NCBI RefSeq assembly: GCF_000515315.1
Contig: NZ_KI911562.1
Location: 1,508,505-1,572,504 of the forward strand
Direction: 5' to 3'
From: Asinibacterium sp. OR53
GTDB lineage: Bacteria; Bacteroidota; Bacteroidia; Chitinophagales; Chitinophagaceae
Length of the DNA: 64,000 nt
Each line of letters starts with the position of its first letter. Within the stretch, counting starts at the first letter, position 1. The notes below the pieces were generated by a model. It saw only the letters and a list, made by a program, of their open reading frames with translations. It was not told where the DNA came from and searched no databases. This document shows, piece after piece, positions 35,415 to 43,543 of the stretch. The translations under genes and the position numbers were made by a program.

Positions 35415-36914
35415 TCACTTGGTATCACGTTTTACTACTGCTGCGGGCCGCACGCCTGTACCGGTTTGTTTAGTAAGGTCATCACCCAACTCTTTCCTGT
35501 ATTGATCGGCCAATGCACTTAGTTGTGCTACGATGTCTTTGTGCTTTTCCTGAACATCGAGTGTTTCTCCCGGATCTGTTCTCAGATCGTACAAAGCCAA
35601 TTGCACCGAATCTTTGGCGTATTTACCGGGCCAGCCATCGTTGCCAATAGCAGATAATTTTTTGTAGGTCTGTGATATGCAGGGGAAAGTGAGTTTCCAT
35701 TGACCTTTCCGGATGGCTTTAAGACTGTTGTTGTCGTAATAATAAACAAACTCATCGCGAGGATCGGCTCCCTGCTGTTGAAAGAGCAGTGATTTAATAT
35801 CTACTCCGTCGATCTTTTTAGCAGGCTTACCGGCTCCGCAAATATTCACCACAGTGGGCAATATGTCCATGGCAGCTACCATATTATTGCAGATGGTGCC
35901 TGCTGCAATTTTGCCCGGCCAGCGTATAATGCAAGGCACTTTCAAACCACCATCCCATGCTGTTCCTTTGCCTTCGCGCAGAGCGCCCGAATTGCCGGCA
36001 TGATTACCGAAAGTGAGCCAGGGACCATTATCACTGGTAAAAATAACCAGTGTGTTTTTGGTGAGGCCTTGCTCTTCCAATGTTTTCATAACGGTTCCGA
36101 TGGACCAGTCCACTTCTTCCATTACATCTCCAAACAGACCGGCACCGCTTTTACCCCTGAATTTTGCAGAGGCAGCAATAGGAACATGCACCATGGCATG
36201 TGCCAGGTACAAAAAGAAGGGGCGTTGTTTGTTTTGTTTGATGAACTGCACAGCCCGCTCTGTATAGAGGGTGGTCAATAACGACTGGTCTTCCAGTGTA
36301 TTGATCGCCTTTATTTTTTTATTGCCTTCGTATAAGGGCAAGGGCGGATATTTAGATTTCCAGTCGGTGGTGTCGGTGATGGGTTTGCCATCATAGTTGA
36401 TCGGCCACATATCATTCGAATAAGGCAATCCGAGGAATTCATCAAATCCCTGCTGCAATGGGAGGAATGGTTCTTTATCTCCCAGATGCCATTTTCCTAT
36501 TATTCCTGTTCTGTATCCTTTGGCTTTCAGCAATTCTGCAATGGTTTCTTCTGAAGGGTTCAGCGCTTTGGTACTCCATGGATTCAATGCCCCTGAAATG
36601 CCTAGGCGATTGGGATAACAACCGGTCAGTAAGCCTGCCCTTGAAGCGCTGCAAACAGCCTGGGCAGCATAATAATTAGTGAAACGCATGCCCTGCGCAG
36701 CAAATTGGTTGATATGGGGCGTGTGATAAGGAAAACCTCCATAACATTCCAGGTCGCCATAGCCCATATCATCCATCAAAATGATGATGATGTTAGGAGG
36801 TGTATTCCCTTTGCCGGTGCCTGGCAATGGCTGGTGGTAACTGCTGCACAACAAAAACAAAGGCAGCAGGAAAAACAAGCTGCTTTTCGATTGAAAAATG
36901 ACAAGTCGTTTCAT
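35415..36914 (-). CDS. Secreted arylsulfatase-type sulfatase A
   Basis: A 499-residue sulfatase with an N-terminal signal/lipoprotein-like leader (LFFLLPLFLLCSS). The metal and core motifs IIILMDDMGYGDLECYGG and VIFTSDNGPW are present. The active-site residue to be turned into formylglycine is C88 in CSASRAGLLTG; Ala stands where CxPSR has Pro. A hydrolase for sulfate esters of glycans is likely. The maturation enzyme is not in the window. The start at 36914 is chosen because it begins the leader; it lies 26 bp after the next sulfatase, so both are one transcript. Confidence 0.92.
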   Translation of the reverse strand: MKRLVIFQSKSSLFFLLPLFLLCSSYHQPLPGTGKGNTPPNIIIILMDDMGYGDLECYGGFPYHTPHINQFAAQGMRFTNYYAAQAVCSASRAGLLTGCYPNRLGISGALNPWSTKALNPSEETIAELLKAKGYRTGIIGKWHLGDKEPFLPLQQGFDEFLGLPYSNDMWPINYDGKPITDTTDWKSKYPPLPLYEGNKKIKAINTLEDQSLLTTLYTERAVQFIKQNKQRPFFLYLAHAMVHVPIAASAKFRGKSGAGLFGDVMEEVDWSIGTVMKTLEEQGLTKNTLVIFTSDNGPWLTFGNHAGNSGALREGKGTAWDGGLKVPCIIRWPGKIAAGTICNNMVAAMDILPTVVNICGAGKPAKKIDGVDIKSLLFQQQGADPRDEFVYYYDNNSLKAIRKGQWKLTFPCISQTYKKLSAIGNDGWPGKYAKDSVQLALYDLRTDPGETLDVQEKHKDIVAQLSALADQYRKELGDDLTKQTGTGVRPAAVVKRDTK

Positions 36915-36940
36915 GAGATATGCTATTGATGATAATAATG

Positions 36941-38368
36941 CTAAAAATTCCATTCATCTATTGTGGAATGCGTGTGTGCATGCTTTGCCAACCCGCTGAT
37001 CTTTTTTACCAGATTCGGATGTTGTGCTGCTATGTCATGCGTTTCATGTGCATCGGCGGCAAGATCATACAGTTCCCAGCGGGCGTTTTTATCTTCTTTT
37101 ACGCGATACTTCACTGCTTTCCAGTTACCCATCCGAATGGCCTGCCGGCCTCCGTTCTCATGGAATTCCCAGTACAGGTATTCATGCTGTTGCTGGCGGC
37201 CTTTGTTCAGCAGTGTTGGCAAAATCGAAATACCATCTATCTTATGTTTTACCGGCACGCCTGCCAGGGCCGCGAATGTTGGGAAGAAATCCCAGAAAGC
37301 GCCTATGAAGCCGGATGTTTCTCCTGCTTTGATCATCCCCGGCCATCTTGCGATCATAGGTTCCCGCATTCCTCCTTCATACAGGTCTCTTTTGATGCCC
37401 CTGAACCCACCGCTACTGTTGAAGAAAATGGGATCGTTGCCGCCTTCTGCATGCGGACCGTTATCGCTGCTGAAGATCACCAGCGTGTTCTCGTCAATGT
37501 GTAAGGCTTTCAGCTTCGCCATCACTTCACCCACATAGTTGTCGAGCTTCGCTACCATTGCCGCATAAGCTGCATGCGGGTATGCCTGGGGCTGGTAGCC
37601 AATTCCATTCCATGCTTTGATGGTTACAGGCTGCTCGTTGAATTTGTGCTTATACCATTCAAACAAACTGTCGCCTGCGGGCAGTTGAAGGCCTGCATGT
37701 GGCAATGTATAAGAAAGATAGAGAAAGAAAGGGCGGGACTTGTTGTCGTCTATAAAAGAAAGGGCTTTTTGTTGTATAAGATCACCGGCATAGGCAGGCT
37801 GCCTGCCGGGTGTATTGGGCAGATCGATTTTTGTATCGTTATCCCATAAATGATCCGGGAAATAATTGTGCGCCTGCGCCTGGCAATTGTATCCGAAGAA
37901 ACGATCAAAACCCTGTTTCACTGGATCGCCTTCAGAGCCAACATAACCCAACCCCCATTTGCCGAAATCACCGGTGATATAGCCGGCTTTTTTAAACATT
38001 TCGGCCATGGTATAGGTACTGTCGGGAATAGGCCACTGACCTTCGGGCTTCACTTCACGGTTGCCGCGTATCGGTGTATGACCTGTATGCAGGCCGGTCA
38101 TTAATGAAGCGCGCGAAGGAGCGCATACCGATGTGCCCGAATAGAACTGCGTAAACCGCATACCGGACGCGGCGAGCTGGTCGATATGAGGTGTTGCGAT
38201 CAATTGCTGCCCGTAACAACCCAGATCGCCATAGCCGAGGTCATCTGCCAGGATAAAGATTACATTGGGACGATTGGCTGCTTTTTGAGCAACTGTTTTG
38301 CCCGAATGGAGTGATAGGATGAAGATAAAAGCAAGCGATCGCGATAAGTATTGTTTCACTGGATGCAA
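36941..38368 (-). CDS. Secreted arylsulfatase-type sulfatase B
   Basis: A 475-residue sulfatase with a signal peptide (SLAFIFILSLHSGKTVAQ). Core motifs are VIFILADDLGYGDLGCYG, C82 in CAPSRASLMTG (canonical CxPSR) and VIFSSDNGPHAEGG. Related in sequence to sulfatase A but with a different middle region, so the two probably cut different sulfated sugars. No SusC/SusD pair is next to them, so they are not part of a visible polysaccharide-utilisation locus. Confidence 0.93.
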   Translation of the reverse strand: MHPVKQYLSRSLAFIFILSLHSGKTVAQKAANRPNVIFILADDLGYGDLGCYGQQLIATPHIDQLAASGMRFTQFYSGTSVCAPSRASLMTGLHTGHTPIRGNREVKPEGQWPIPDSTYTMAEMFKKAGYITGDFGKWGLGYVGSEGDPVKQGFDRFFGYNCQAQAHNYFPDHLWDNDTKIDLPNTPGRQPAYAGDLIQQKALSFIDDNKSRPFFLYLSYTLPHAGLQLPAGDSLFEWYKHKFNEQPVTIKAWNGIGYQPQAYPHAAYAAMVAKLDNYVGEVMAKLKALHIDENTLVIFSSDNGPHAEGGNDPIFFNSSGGFRGIKRDLYEGGMREPMIARWPGMIKAGETSGFIGAFWDFFPTFAALAGVPVKHKIDGISILPTLLNKGRQQQHEYLYWEFHENGGRQAIRMGNWKAVKYRVKEDKNARWELYDLAADAHETHDIAAQHPNLVKKISGLAKHAHTHSTIDEWNF

Positions 38369-38468
38369 TTGTTTGAAGGCGGTTTAGATGATGGGCGTCA
38401 AATGCGCTAAAACTACTTAAAAATCAAACAAATACTTCAGTATGGATTCGCTGTAATTATCTATACTT

Positions 38469-38526
38469 TATATGTAATTAGATATAAAAGTGGGTTTTAT
38501 TTATTTTTATATGTAATTGAATATAA
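38469..38526. promoter_or_regulatory. Repeated operators upstream of hipB
   Basis: Two near-identical 19-bp boxes, TATATGTAATTAGATATAA at 38469-38487 and TATATGTAATTGAATATAA at 38508-38526, start 39 bp apart. Each is a loose palindrome (TATAT...ATATA). They are the likely HipB binding sites for autoregulation. The rest of the AT-rich gap 38369-38574 shows nothing else clear. Confidence 0.7.
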
Positions 38527-38574
38527 TTATTGCTATTTTTACACTATTATATCTTTAAGCATATAAATACAAAA

Positions 38575-38814
38575 ATGGAGCGACTAGCTGAATTTGTCAA
38601 ACGCAGGCGTAAGCAGACGGGGATGAGCCAGCAGGAGTTCGCCGAACGCTCGGGCGTAGCCCTTACTGTTGTGCGCAAAATCGAGCAGGGGAAAGAAACC
38701 CTCCAGTTGGAAAAAGTGAACCAGGTACTTAAAATGTTTGGGCATGAACTGGCCCCGGTCAGCAGCCGTGAGCTCGGTAACCTGCCTGAAAAAAATGAAA
38801 ACCCGGCGACATGA
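38575..38814 (+). CDS. HipB-like antitoxin / transcriptional repressor
   Basis: A 79-residue XRE-type helix-turn-helix protein: LAEFVKRRRKQTGMSQQEFA, ERSGVALTVVRKIEQGKETL, and KVNQVLKMFGHELAP, the usual HipB C-terminal segment. In HipBA/HipBST systems it represses the operon and binds the kinase. It overlaps the next gene by ATGA, and the ATG at 38575 follows the operator boxes by about 48 bp. Confidence 0.9.
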   Translation: MERLAEFVKRRRKQTGMSQQEFAERSGVALTVVRKIEQGKETLQLEKVNQVLKMFGHELAPVSSRELGNLPEKNENPAT

Positions 38815-39143
38815 GAAAAGCGGCCGTACTATATGGTACCATCATGGCTGGAACGCTCACAGAGACGGATGAGGGAGAATATATCTTCCGCTATGACCGG
38901 GCTTACCTGGCATTACCGGCGGCAGCACCCATCACGCTTACCATGCCACTTCAAGCGGAGCCCTATGTTGCTAACCGCCTGTTCGCTTTTTTTGAAGGCC
39001 TGATACCAGAAGGCTGGTTGCTGGATATTGCAAGCAAAAACTGGAAGCTCAATCCCAATGACCGCATGGGCCTCTTGCTGGCCTGTTGCAGGAATTGCAT
39101 AGGCGCTGTCAGTATTCAACCGATCGAAGTCAACAATGAATAA
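38811..39143 (+). CDS. HipS-like protein (HipA N-terminal subdomain encoded separately)
   Basis: A 110-residue protein that matches the N-terminal subdomain of HipA kinases: VLYGTIMAGTLTETDEGEY, FRYDRAYLALPAAAPITLTM and LFAFFEGLIPEGWLLDIASK. In HipBST systems this piece (HipS) is a separate protein and acts as the antitoxin. It overlaps both neighbours (4 bp with hipB, 8 bp with the kinase gene), showing tight coupling. Confidence 0.88.
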   Translation: MRKAAVLYGTIMAGTLTETDEGEYIFRYDRAYLALPAAAPITLTMPLQAEPYVANRLFAFFEGLIPEGWLLDIASKNWKLNPNDRMGLLLACCRNCIGAVSIQPIEVNNE

Positions 39144-40086
39144 GCGTTGTCTATATTGTTATAAGGAACTACCGCCGGAAGCGGAAGGTGATTTTCATGC
39201 CCATTGCAGTAGCAATTTTTTCGGAACAAAGGATGCGCCACAGTTCGACTATACACTGGATGATATGTCTTCGCTGGCACAACAGGTAGTAGCAAGAAGC
39301 ATTGCCGTACCAGGTGTTCAACCTAAACTTTCGCTGACCCTTGTACGGCAGTCCCTTGCCGAAGGCGGATATAACCGGTTAACGGTTGTAGGTGCTTTGG
39401 GAGGCAATTATATTTTCAAACCCCCATCCGATCATTTTCCTGAGATGCCGCAAAACGAACACGTAACGATGCGCATCGCAGCGGCCTTTGATATACGGGT
39501 GGTGCCTTCAAGCCTGATGCGGTTGAAAACAGGCGAATTGTGTTATATCACCCGGCGGATCGATCGTACGGAAAAAGGTGAAAAGATCCACATGCTCGAC
39601 ATGTTCCAACTCCTGGAAGCTGTAGACAAATACAAGGGATCTATGGAAAAGATAGGTAAGGCGATCAACACCTATTCTGATAACACGTTGCTGGATCAAT
39701 TGTATTTTTTCGAGATTGCCGTCTTCAGTTTCCTAACCGGCAACAACGATATGCACCTAAAGAATTTTTCGCTGATCTATACGCAAGGGCAATGGCAGCT
39801 TGCGCCTGCTTACGACCTGCTCAATGTCAGCATCGCCAACCCTGTTGACAGCGAAGAACTGGCTTTGACACTGGAAGGAAAAAAGAAGAAGTTGCACAGG
39901 GAACATTTCGAACGGCTTGGGCAAGGGCTGGGGTTAAATACCCGACAAGTGACGAGTGTATTCCGTCGGTTCGGAAGAAAACGCGCGCTTACACTTGATT
40001 GGATCGAGCGCTCATTCCTGTCCCGGGAAATGAAAGATGCTTACCTGAACGTGCTCAATGAACGATACCGGCGATTGGGAATCTAG
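39136..40086 (+). CDS. HipT-like serine/threonine kinase toxin with N-terminal zinc finger
   Basis: A 316-residue HipA C-terminal-type kinase. Residues 5-24 (CLYC...HAHC) look like a small zinc finger, which E. coli HipT lacks. The P-loop-like segment VPGVQPKLSLTL (S66 a candidate autophosphorylation site), ATP Lys K95 in YIFKPPSDHF, catalytic D205 in GNNDMHLKNFS and metal D227 in APAYDLLN are all present, so it is probably active. Known HipT phosphorylates TrpS and HipA phosphorylates GltX; the target here is unknown. It ends 65 bp from the 3' end of tRNA-Leu. Confidence 0.9.
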   Translation: MNKRCLYCYKELPPEAEGDFHAHCSSNFFGTKDAPQFDYTLDDMSSLAQQVVARSIAVPGVQPKLSLTLVRQSLAEGGYNRLTVVGALGGNYIFKPPSDHFPEMPQNEHVTMRIAAAFDIRVVPSSLMRLKTGELCYITRRIDRTEKGEKIHMLDMFQLLEAVDKYKGSMEKIGKAINTYSDNTLLDQLYFFEIAVFSFLTGNNDMHLKNFSLIYTQGQWQLAPAYDLLNVSIANPVDSEELALTLEGKKKKLHREHFERLGQGLGLNTRQVTSVFRRFGRKRALTLDWIERSFLSREMKDAYLNVLNERYRRLGI

Positions 40087-40106
40087 GATTGTATTAAAAA
40101 CACAAA

Positions 40107-40122
40107 ACCCACCGAAGCGGGT
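40107..40122 (-). terminator. Hairpin terminator of tRNA-Leu
   Basis: On the minus strand ACCCGC, a TTCG loop and GTGGGT form a 6-bp stem with one G-U pair, followed by TTTTGTGTTTTT. It lies 29 bp after the tRNA 3' end. Confidence 0.6.
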
Positions 40123-40150
40123 CTTGTGTAAGAGATTGAAAGTCTATCGG

Positions 40151-40232
40151 TGCGGATGATAGGAGTCGAACCTACATGCCGTAAGGCGCTAGATCCTAAG
40201 TCTAGTGCGTCTGCCAATTTCGCCACATCCGC
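40151..40232 (-). tRNA. tRNA-Leu (anticodon TAG)
   Basis: On the minus strand the 5' acceptor strand GCGGATG pairs with CATCCGC, followed by the discriminator A; CCA is not encoded. The anticodon stem CTAGA/TCTAG encloses loop CTTAGGA, giving TAG, which reads CUN leucine codons. The long variable arm (GCCTTACGGC) is the class II type of tRNA-Leu. The T-loop is TTCGACT. A TACTTTTG promoter lies 31 bp upstream. Confidence 0.95.
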
Positions 40233-40262
40233 AGAAAGCGGGAATGATCTCCCACCGGGACG

Positions 40263-40270
40263 CAAAAGTA
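40263..40270 (-). promoter_or_regulatory. Promoter element of tRNA-Leu
   Basis: The minus strand reads TACTTTTG, an exact TAnnTTTG match, about 31 bp before the tRNA 5' end. Confidence 0.55.
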
Positions 40271-40283
40271 GGGGTTTTAGTCG

Positions 40284-41504
40284 TTAGTTGGGCAATGCTT
40301 CCAATACGGCTTTCACCACGTTATCCATTGCATTTCTTTCAATCCAACGCATCACTACAACCAGGTTGTGCTCGGGGTCTACATAGATTACATTGTTGCC
40401 GTTGCCCAGGTGCGCAAAAGCAGTAGCGGGTGCACTGGGCAGGAATTTTTTATCGGTATTGAGAAAAAAATTCATGTACCCATAGTCTGTTTTAACAGGT
40501 GTGGGTGTCAGCGCCTGTTGTATCCATTGCCTGCTCAGCAATTGTTTGCCGTTCCAGTTGCCTTTGTGCAGGGTCAGCAATCCAAACCGCGCCATATCAT
40601 ATGCGTTGATAAACATACCGCCGCCCCAATGCCCGCCGCCGCTCACACTTTGCACCGGCTGGCCGTCGAGCACGATCCATGAATTGCGATAACCCGTCCA
40701 GCGCCAGGTGTTGGAAGCGCCGATGGGGTCCATGATGTATTGTTTGAGCACTTGTGGCAAAGGCCTGCGCCATACACTTAAAGCTGCCAACGCCAGCGCG
40801 TTTACCCGCACATCGTTGTATTCATAAGTAGTGCCAGGTGCATTCCTTTTACGGATCCATTGGTTGGGATCGGGGTCGGGCCTGTCGGCCCATTCGGGTT
40901 TGCCCCATAATGTGCCTTCCCAATCGCTGGTCTGGCGCAGCATATCGTCCCAGGTGATGGTACGATTATGGGGTGTGTTGAAGGGCTCCAGCAATTGTGG
41001 CTGGCCAATCAACTCGGCGGGCCTGTTCACGGGTTGTTGTGCAAAAACTTCGATAGGAGGAACATAAGGCGCTACTGTGTCGCGCACATTCCTAATCAAC
41101 CCCTGGTCAACTGCCACACCTACCACACTGGATAAAAAACTTTTGGTTACGCTATGTGTCATATCGCAACGCTGCGGCTCACCCCAGGTAGCAACAATAT
41201 AACCTTTGTAAACGATCACACCGGTTGGCTCGCCACGTTCGGCAAAAGGGCCGATGCCCTCACCAAATGGTTCTTTGCCAAACGTGCGGTAATGGTTGAT
41301 CTCCATACTGCGGGGGTTCTTGCTCTCACCCGCCCGGGCCAGTTGAATGGCTTTGGAAATACCTGCTTCGTTCAATTGCAATGCAGCAGGTGTTCTGCGA
41401 TCCCATTGTTGTGCTGTGGGAAAATAATCAGCAGTCTGGGCATGTACCTGTGCAGAAAAAAGACAGAAACATGCCAGCAGGCGGTAAATAGTTCGCTTAG
41501 TCAT
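40284..41504 (-). CDS. Serine hydrolase of the beta-lactamase/class C family, secreted
   Basis: A 406-residue protein with a signal peptide (LLACFCLFSAQVHA). The SxxK motif is THSVTKSFLSS, the second motif YEYNDVR (YxN), and the C-terminal HLGNGNNVIYV replaces KTG, as in class C-like esterases or DD-peptidases rather than true beta-lactamases. It acts in the periplasm, on a peptide, ester or amide not known. It precedes the tRNA on the same strand. Confidence 0.9.
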   Translation of the reverse strand: MTKRTIYRLLACFCLFSAQVHAQTADYFPTAQQWDRRTPAALQLNEAGISKAIQLARAGESKNPRSMEINHYRTFGKEPFGEGIGPFAERGEPTGVIVYKGYIVATWGEPQRCDMTHSVTKSFLSSVVGVAVDQGLIRNVRDTVAPYVPPIEVFAQQPVNRPAELIGQPQLLEPFNTPHNRTITWDDMLRQTSDWEGTLWGKPEWADRPDPDPNQWIRKRNAPGTTYEYNDVRVNALALAALSVWRRPLPQVLKQYIMDPIGASNTWRWTGYRNSWIVLDGQPVQSVSGGGHWGGGMFINAYDMARFGLLTLHKGNWNGKQLLSRQWIQQALTPTPVKTDYGYMNFFLNTDKKFLPSAPATAFAHLGNGNNVIYVDPEHNLVVVMRWIERNAMDNVVKAVLEALPN

Positions 41505-41544
41505 GCAACTAAATTAGGCGAAATATTTTTGGCACAGCAGTATG

Positions 41545-42810
41545 TTAATACTGCCTCCGCTGCTGGTTATTGCCACTATATCGCCTGCTGTCACCACCCC
41601 TGAAAGACCTGCGCTGCGGCCGATGTTCGTTCTGCACCGGCGCTGGCTTTTTCGCTTCTTGAAGTGAAGTATTGTGCATGGCATAAGGCTGTTCTGTAAC
41701 AACCGGGATGCTCATACCAATCAGTTTCTGGATGTCTTTCAGGTAAGCTTTTTCTTCCTCATCGCAGAAGGAAAAAGCAATGCCCGCCGCGCCGGCCCTG
41801 CCTGTACGGCCGATCCGGTGTACATAGGTTTCGGGAACATTCGGCAATTCGAAGTTGATCACATGCGAAAGATTATCTACATCAATACCCCTCGCTGCAA
41901 TATCTGTGGCTACCAGTACACGGGTCTCGCCACTTTTAAAATTGGTCAATGCCCGCTGGCGCGCATTCTGCGATTTGTTACCGTGAATGGCTTCGGCTTT
42001 GACGCCTGCTTTGTGCAGGTCCTTCGCTACTTTATCTGCCCCGTGTTTGGTGCGTGCGAATACCAGTACCGATTTGATGGATGCATCCTGCAACAGGTGT
42101 TTCAGCAATAAACGCTTGTTCTCTTTTTCAACAAAATAAACAGACTGCTGAATGGTTTCTGCAGTGGATGATACGGGTGTTACTTCTACTTTCGACGGAT
42201 GCTTCAGAATGGTATTGGCCAGTGAAGCAATCTCGGGAGGCATGGTAGCAGAGAAGAACAGGGTCTGTCTTTTAGCCGGTATTTTGGCAATCACTTTTTT
42301 TACATCGTGAATAAAACCCATGTCCAGCATGCGGTCTGCTTCATCCAGTACAAATATTTGCAGTTGGCTGAGGTTGATGAATTGCTGCTCTATCAGGTCC
42401 AGCAGCCTGCCCGGTGTGGCGATCAGGATATCCACGCCATGTTTTAATGCACTCACCTGTGGTACCTGCGATACACCGCCAAAGATCACCGTATGTTTCA
42501 GCCCGGTATGGCGTCCATAAGCCGCAAAACTTTCGTCGATCTGTATGGCCAACTCGCGTGTAGGTGTAAGTATCAATGCCTTGATACCCTTGTTGTGATT
42601 GCCCGCTTTCCTGTCTTCATGCAATAATTGTAATACGGGAATGGCGAAAGCGGCAGTCTTGCCTGTGCCTGTTTGTGCACAGCCTAAGAGGTCTTTGCGC
42701 TGCAATACAATGGGAATAGACTGCTCCTGGATGGGAGTAGGTTCTGTGTAACCTTCGGTCTGAAGGGCTTTAAGAATAGGCTCAATAAGGCCTAATTGAT
42801 CAAATGTCAA
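41545..42810 (-). CDS. DEAD-box ATP-dependent RNA helicase (RhlE-like)
   Basis: A 421-residue helicase with Q motif (TEPTPIQEQSIP), Walker A (AQTGTGKT), DEAD (VLDEADRMLD), SAT (FFSATMP) and motif VI (HRIGRTGRAG). The C-terminal tail is basic and Arg/Gln-rich (RRSFRGGDSRRYSGNN), as in RhlE proteins that remodel ribosomal or cold-shock RNA. No ATG stands near the conserved N terminus; TTG at 42810, giving MTFDQLGL, is the best start. A TACCTTTG promoter lies about 130 bp upstream, so a long leader fits cold-shock-type control. Confidence 0.92.
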   Translation of the reverse strand: MTFDQLGLIEPILKALQTEGYTEPTPIQEQSIPIVLQRKDLLGCAQTGTGKTAAFAIPVLQLLHEDRKAGNHNKGIKALILTPTRELAIQIDESFAAYGRHTGLKHTVIFGGVSQVPQVSALKHGVDILIATPGRLLDLIEQQFINLSQLQIFVLDEADRMLDMGFIHDVKKVIAKIPAKRQTLFFSATMPPEIASLANTILKHPSKVEVTPVSSTAETIQQSVYFVEKENKRLLLKHLLQDASIKSVLVFARTKHGADKVAKDLHKAGVKAEAIHGNKSQNARQRALTNFKSGETRVLVATDIAARGIDVDNLSHVINFELPNVPETYVHRIGRTGRAGAAGIAFSFCDEEEKAYLKDIQKLIGMSIPVVTEQPYAMHNTSLQEAKKPAPVQNEHRPQRRSFRGGDSRRYSGNNQQRRQY

Positions 42811-42939
42811 TGGAATGAAATTTATTGTAAAAACACCCAAAATGGTATCAGGTGGTATATACCTTGTCCGTTATTCTGACTTGATGAACTTTGTCACGGA
42901 AGGAAATCTAAGTCGCGTAGAAAGCGTATATGAATGGCG

Positions 42940-42947
42940 CAAAGGTA
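42940..42947 (-). promoter_or_regulatory. Candidate promoter of the DEAD-box helicase
   Basis: The minus strand reads TACCTTTG. It gives a leader of about 120 bases, the longest seen here. Confidence 0.45.
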
Positions 42948-42974
42948 AGAAATAAACGCCAAATGGTCTTTTGA

Positions 42975-43445
42975 TCAGGGGATCAGGGCTACGATGGTCT
43001 CAAGAAAATGCCTGTCGGTCTCGTCGAACTGATCCAGTTCATCGCTGTCTACATCGAGCACGCCGATCACTTCATCGCCTTTAAACAGCGGCACTACGAT
43101 CTCTGATTTGGATAAGCTGCTGCAGGCAATATGCCCTGGAAATTTTTCTACATCGGGTACAATGAGGGTGCTGGCCTGCGCCCAACTGGTACCACAAACG
43201 CCGCGCCCTTTGCGGATGCGCGTGCAGGCTACGGGTCCCTGAAAAGGCCCGAGTACCAGCTCATCACCCTTCACCAGGTAAAATCCTACCCAGAACCAAC
43301 CAAACTGTTCTTTCAGTGCGGCGGCTACATTGGCCAGGTTGGCTACCTGGTCGGGCTCGCCTTCCAGCAAGCCTTTGATCTGGGGAATCAGCGACTCGTA
43401 TTGTTCCTGTTTGGTGCCCTGTGCAATGCTGAGATCTTCTGCCAT
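42975..43445 (-). CDS. msrC: Free methionine-(R)-sulfoxide reductase (GAF domain)
   Basis: A 156-residue GAF-fold enzyme. The three Cys expected of fRMsr are present in GPVACTRIRKGRGVCGTSW and FPGHIACSS, with SEIVVPL and GVLDVDSDELDQFDETD following. It repairs free oxidised methionine. ATG 43445 is preceded five bases upstream by TATCTTTG, another leaderless-type start. Confidence 0.93.
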   Translation of the reverse strand: MAEDLSIAQGTKQEQYESLIPQIKGLLEGEPDQVANLANVAAALKEQFGWFWVGFYLVKGDELVLGPFQGPVACTRIRKGRGVCGTSWAQASTLIVPDVEKFPGHIACSSLSKSEIVVPLFKGDEVIGVLDVDSDELDQFDETDRHFLETIVALIP

Positions 43446-43450
43446 AGAAG

Positions 43451-43458
43451 CAAAGATA
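43451..43458 (-). promoter_or_regulatory. Candidate -7 promoter element of the fRMsr gene, leaderless type
   Basis: The minus strand reads TATCTTTG, then five bases, then ATG. It touches the repeat element beginning at 43460, so the repeat may supply or limit the -33 region. Confidence 0.45.
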
Positions 43459-43459
43459 C

Positions 43460-43537
43460 GTCATCCCGAGCGCAGTCGAGGGATCTGTCCGAATATGCAG
43501 CAGGTCCCTCGACTCGCTGCGCTCGCTCGGGATGACG
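43460..43537. repeat. GTCATCC dispersed element, copy 3
   Basis: Starts GTCATCCCGAGCGCAG and ends GCTCGCTCGGGATGACG, an imperfect inverted repeat between the fRMsr and flippase genes. Confidence 0.9.
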
Positions 43538-43543
43538 GGTGAA

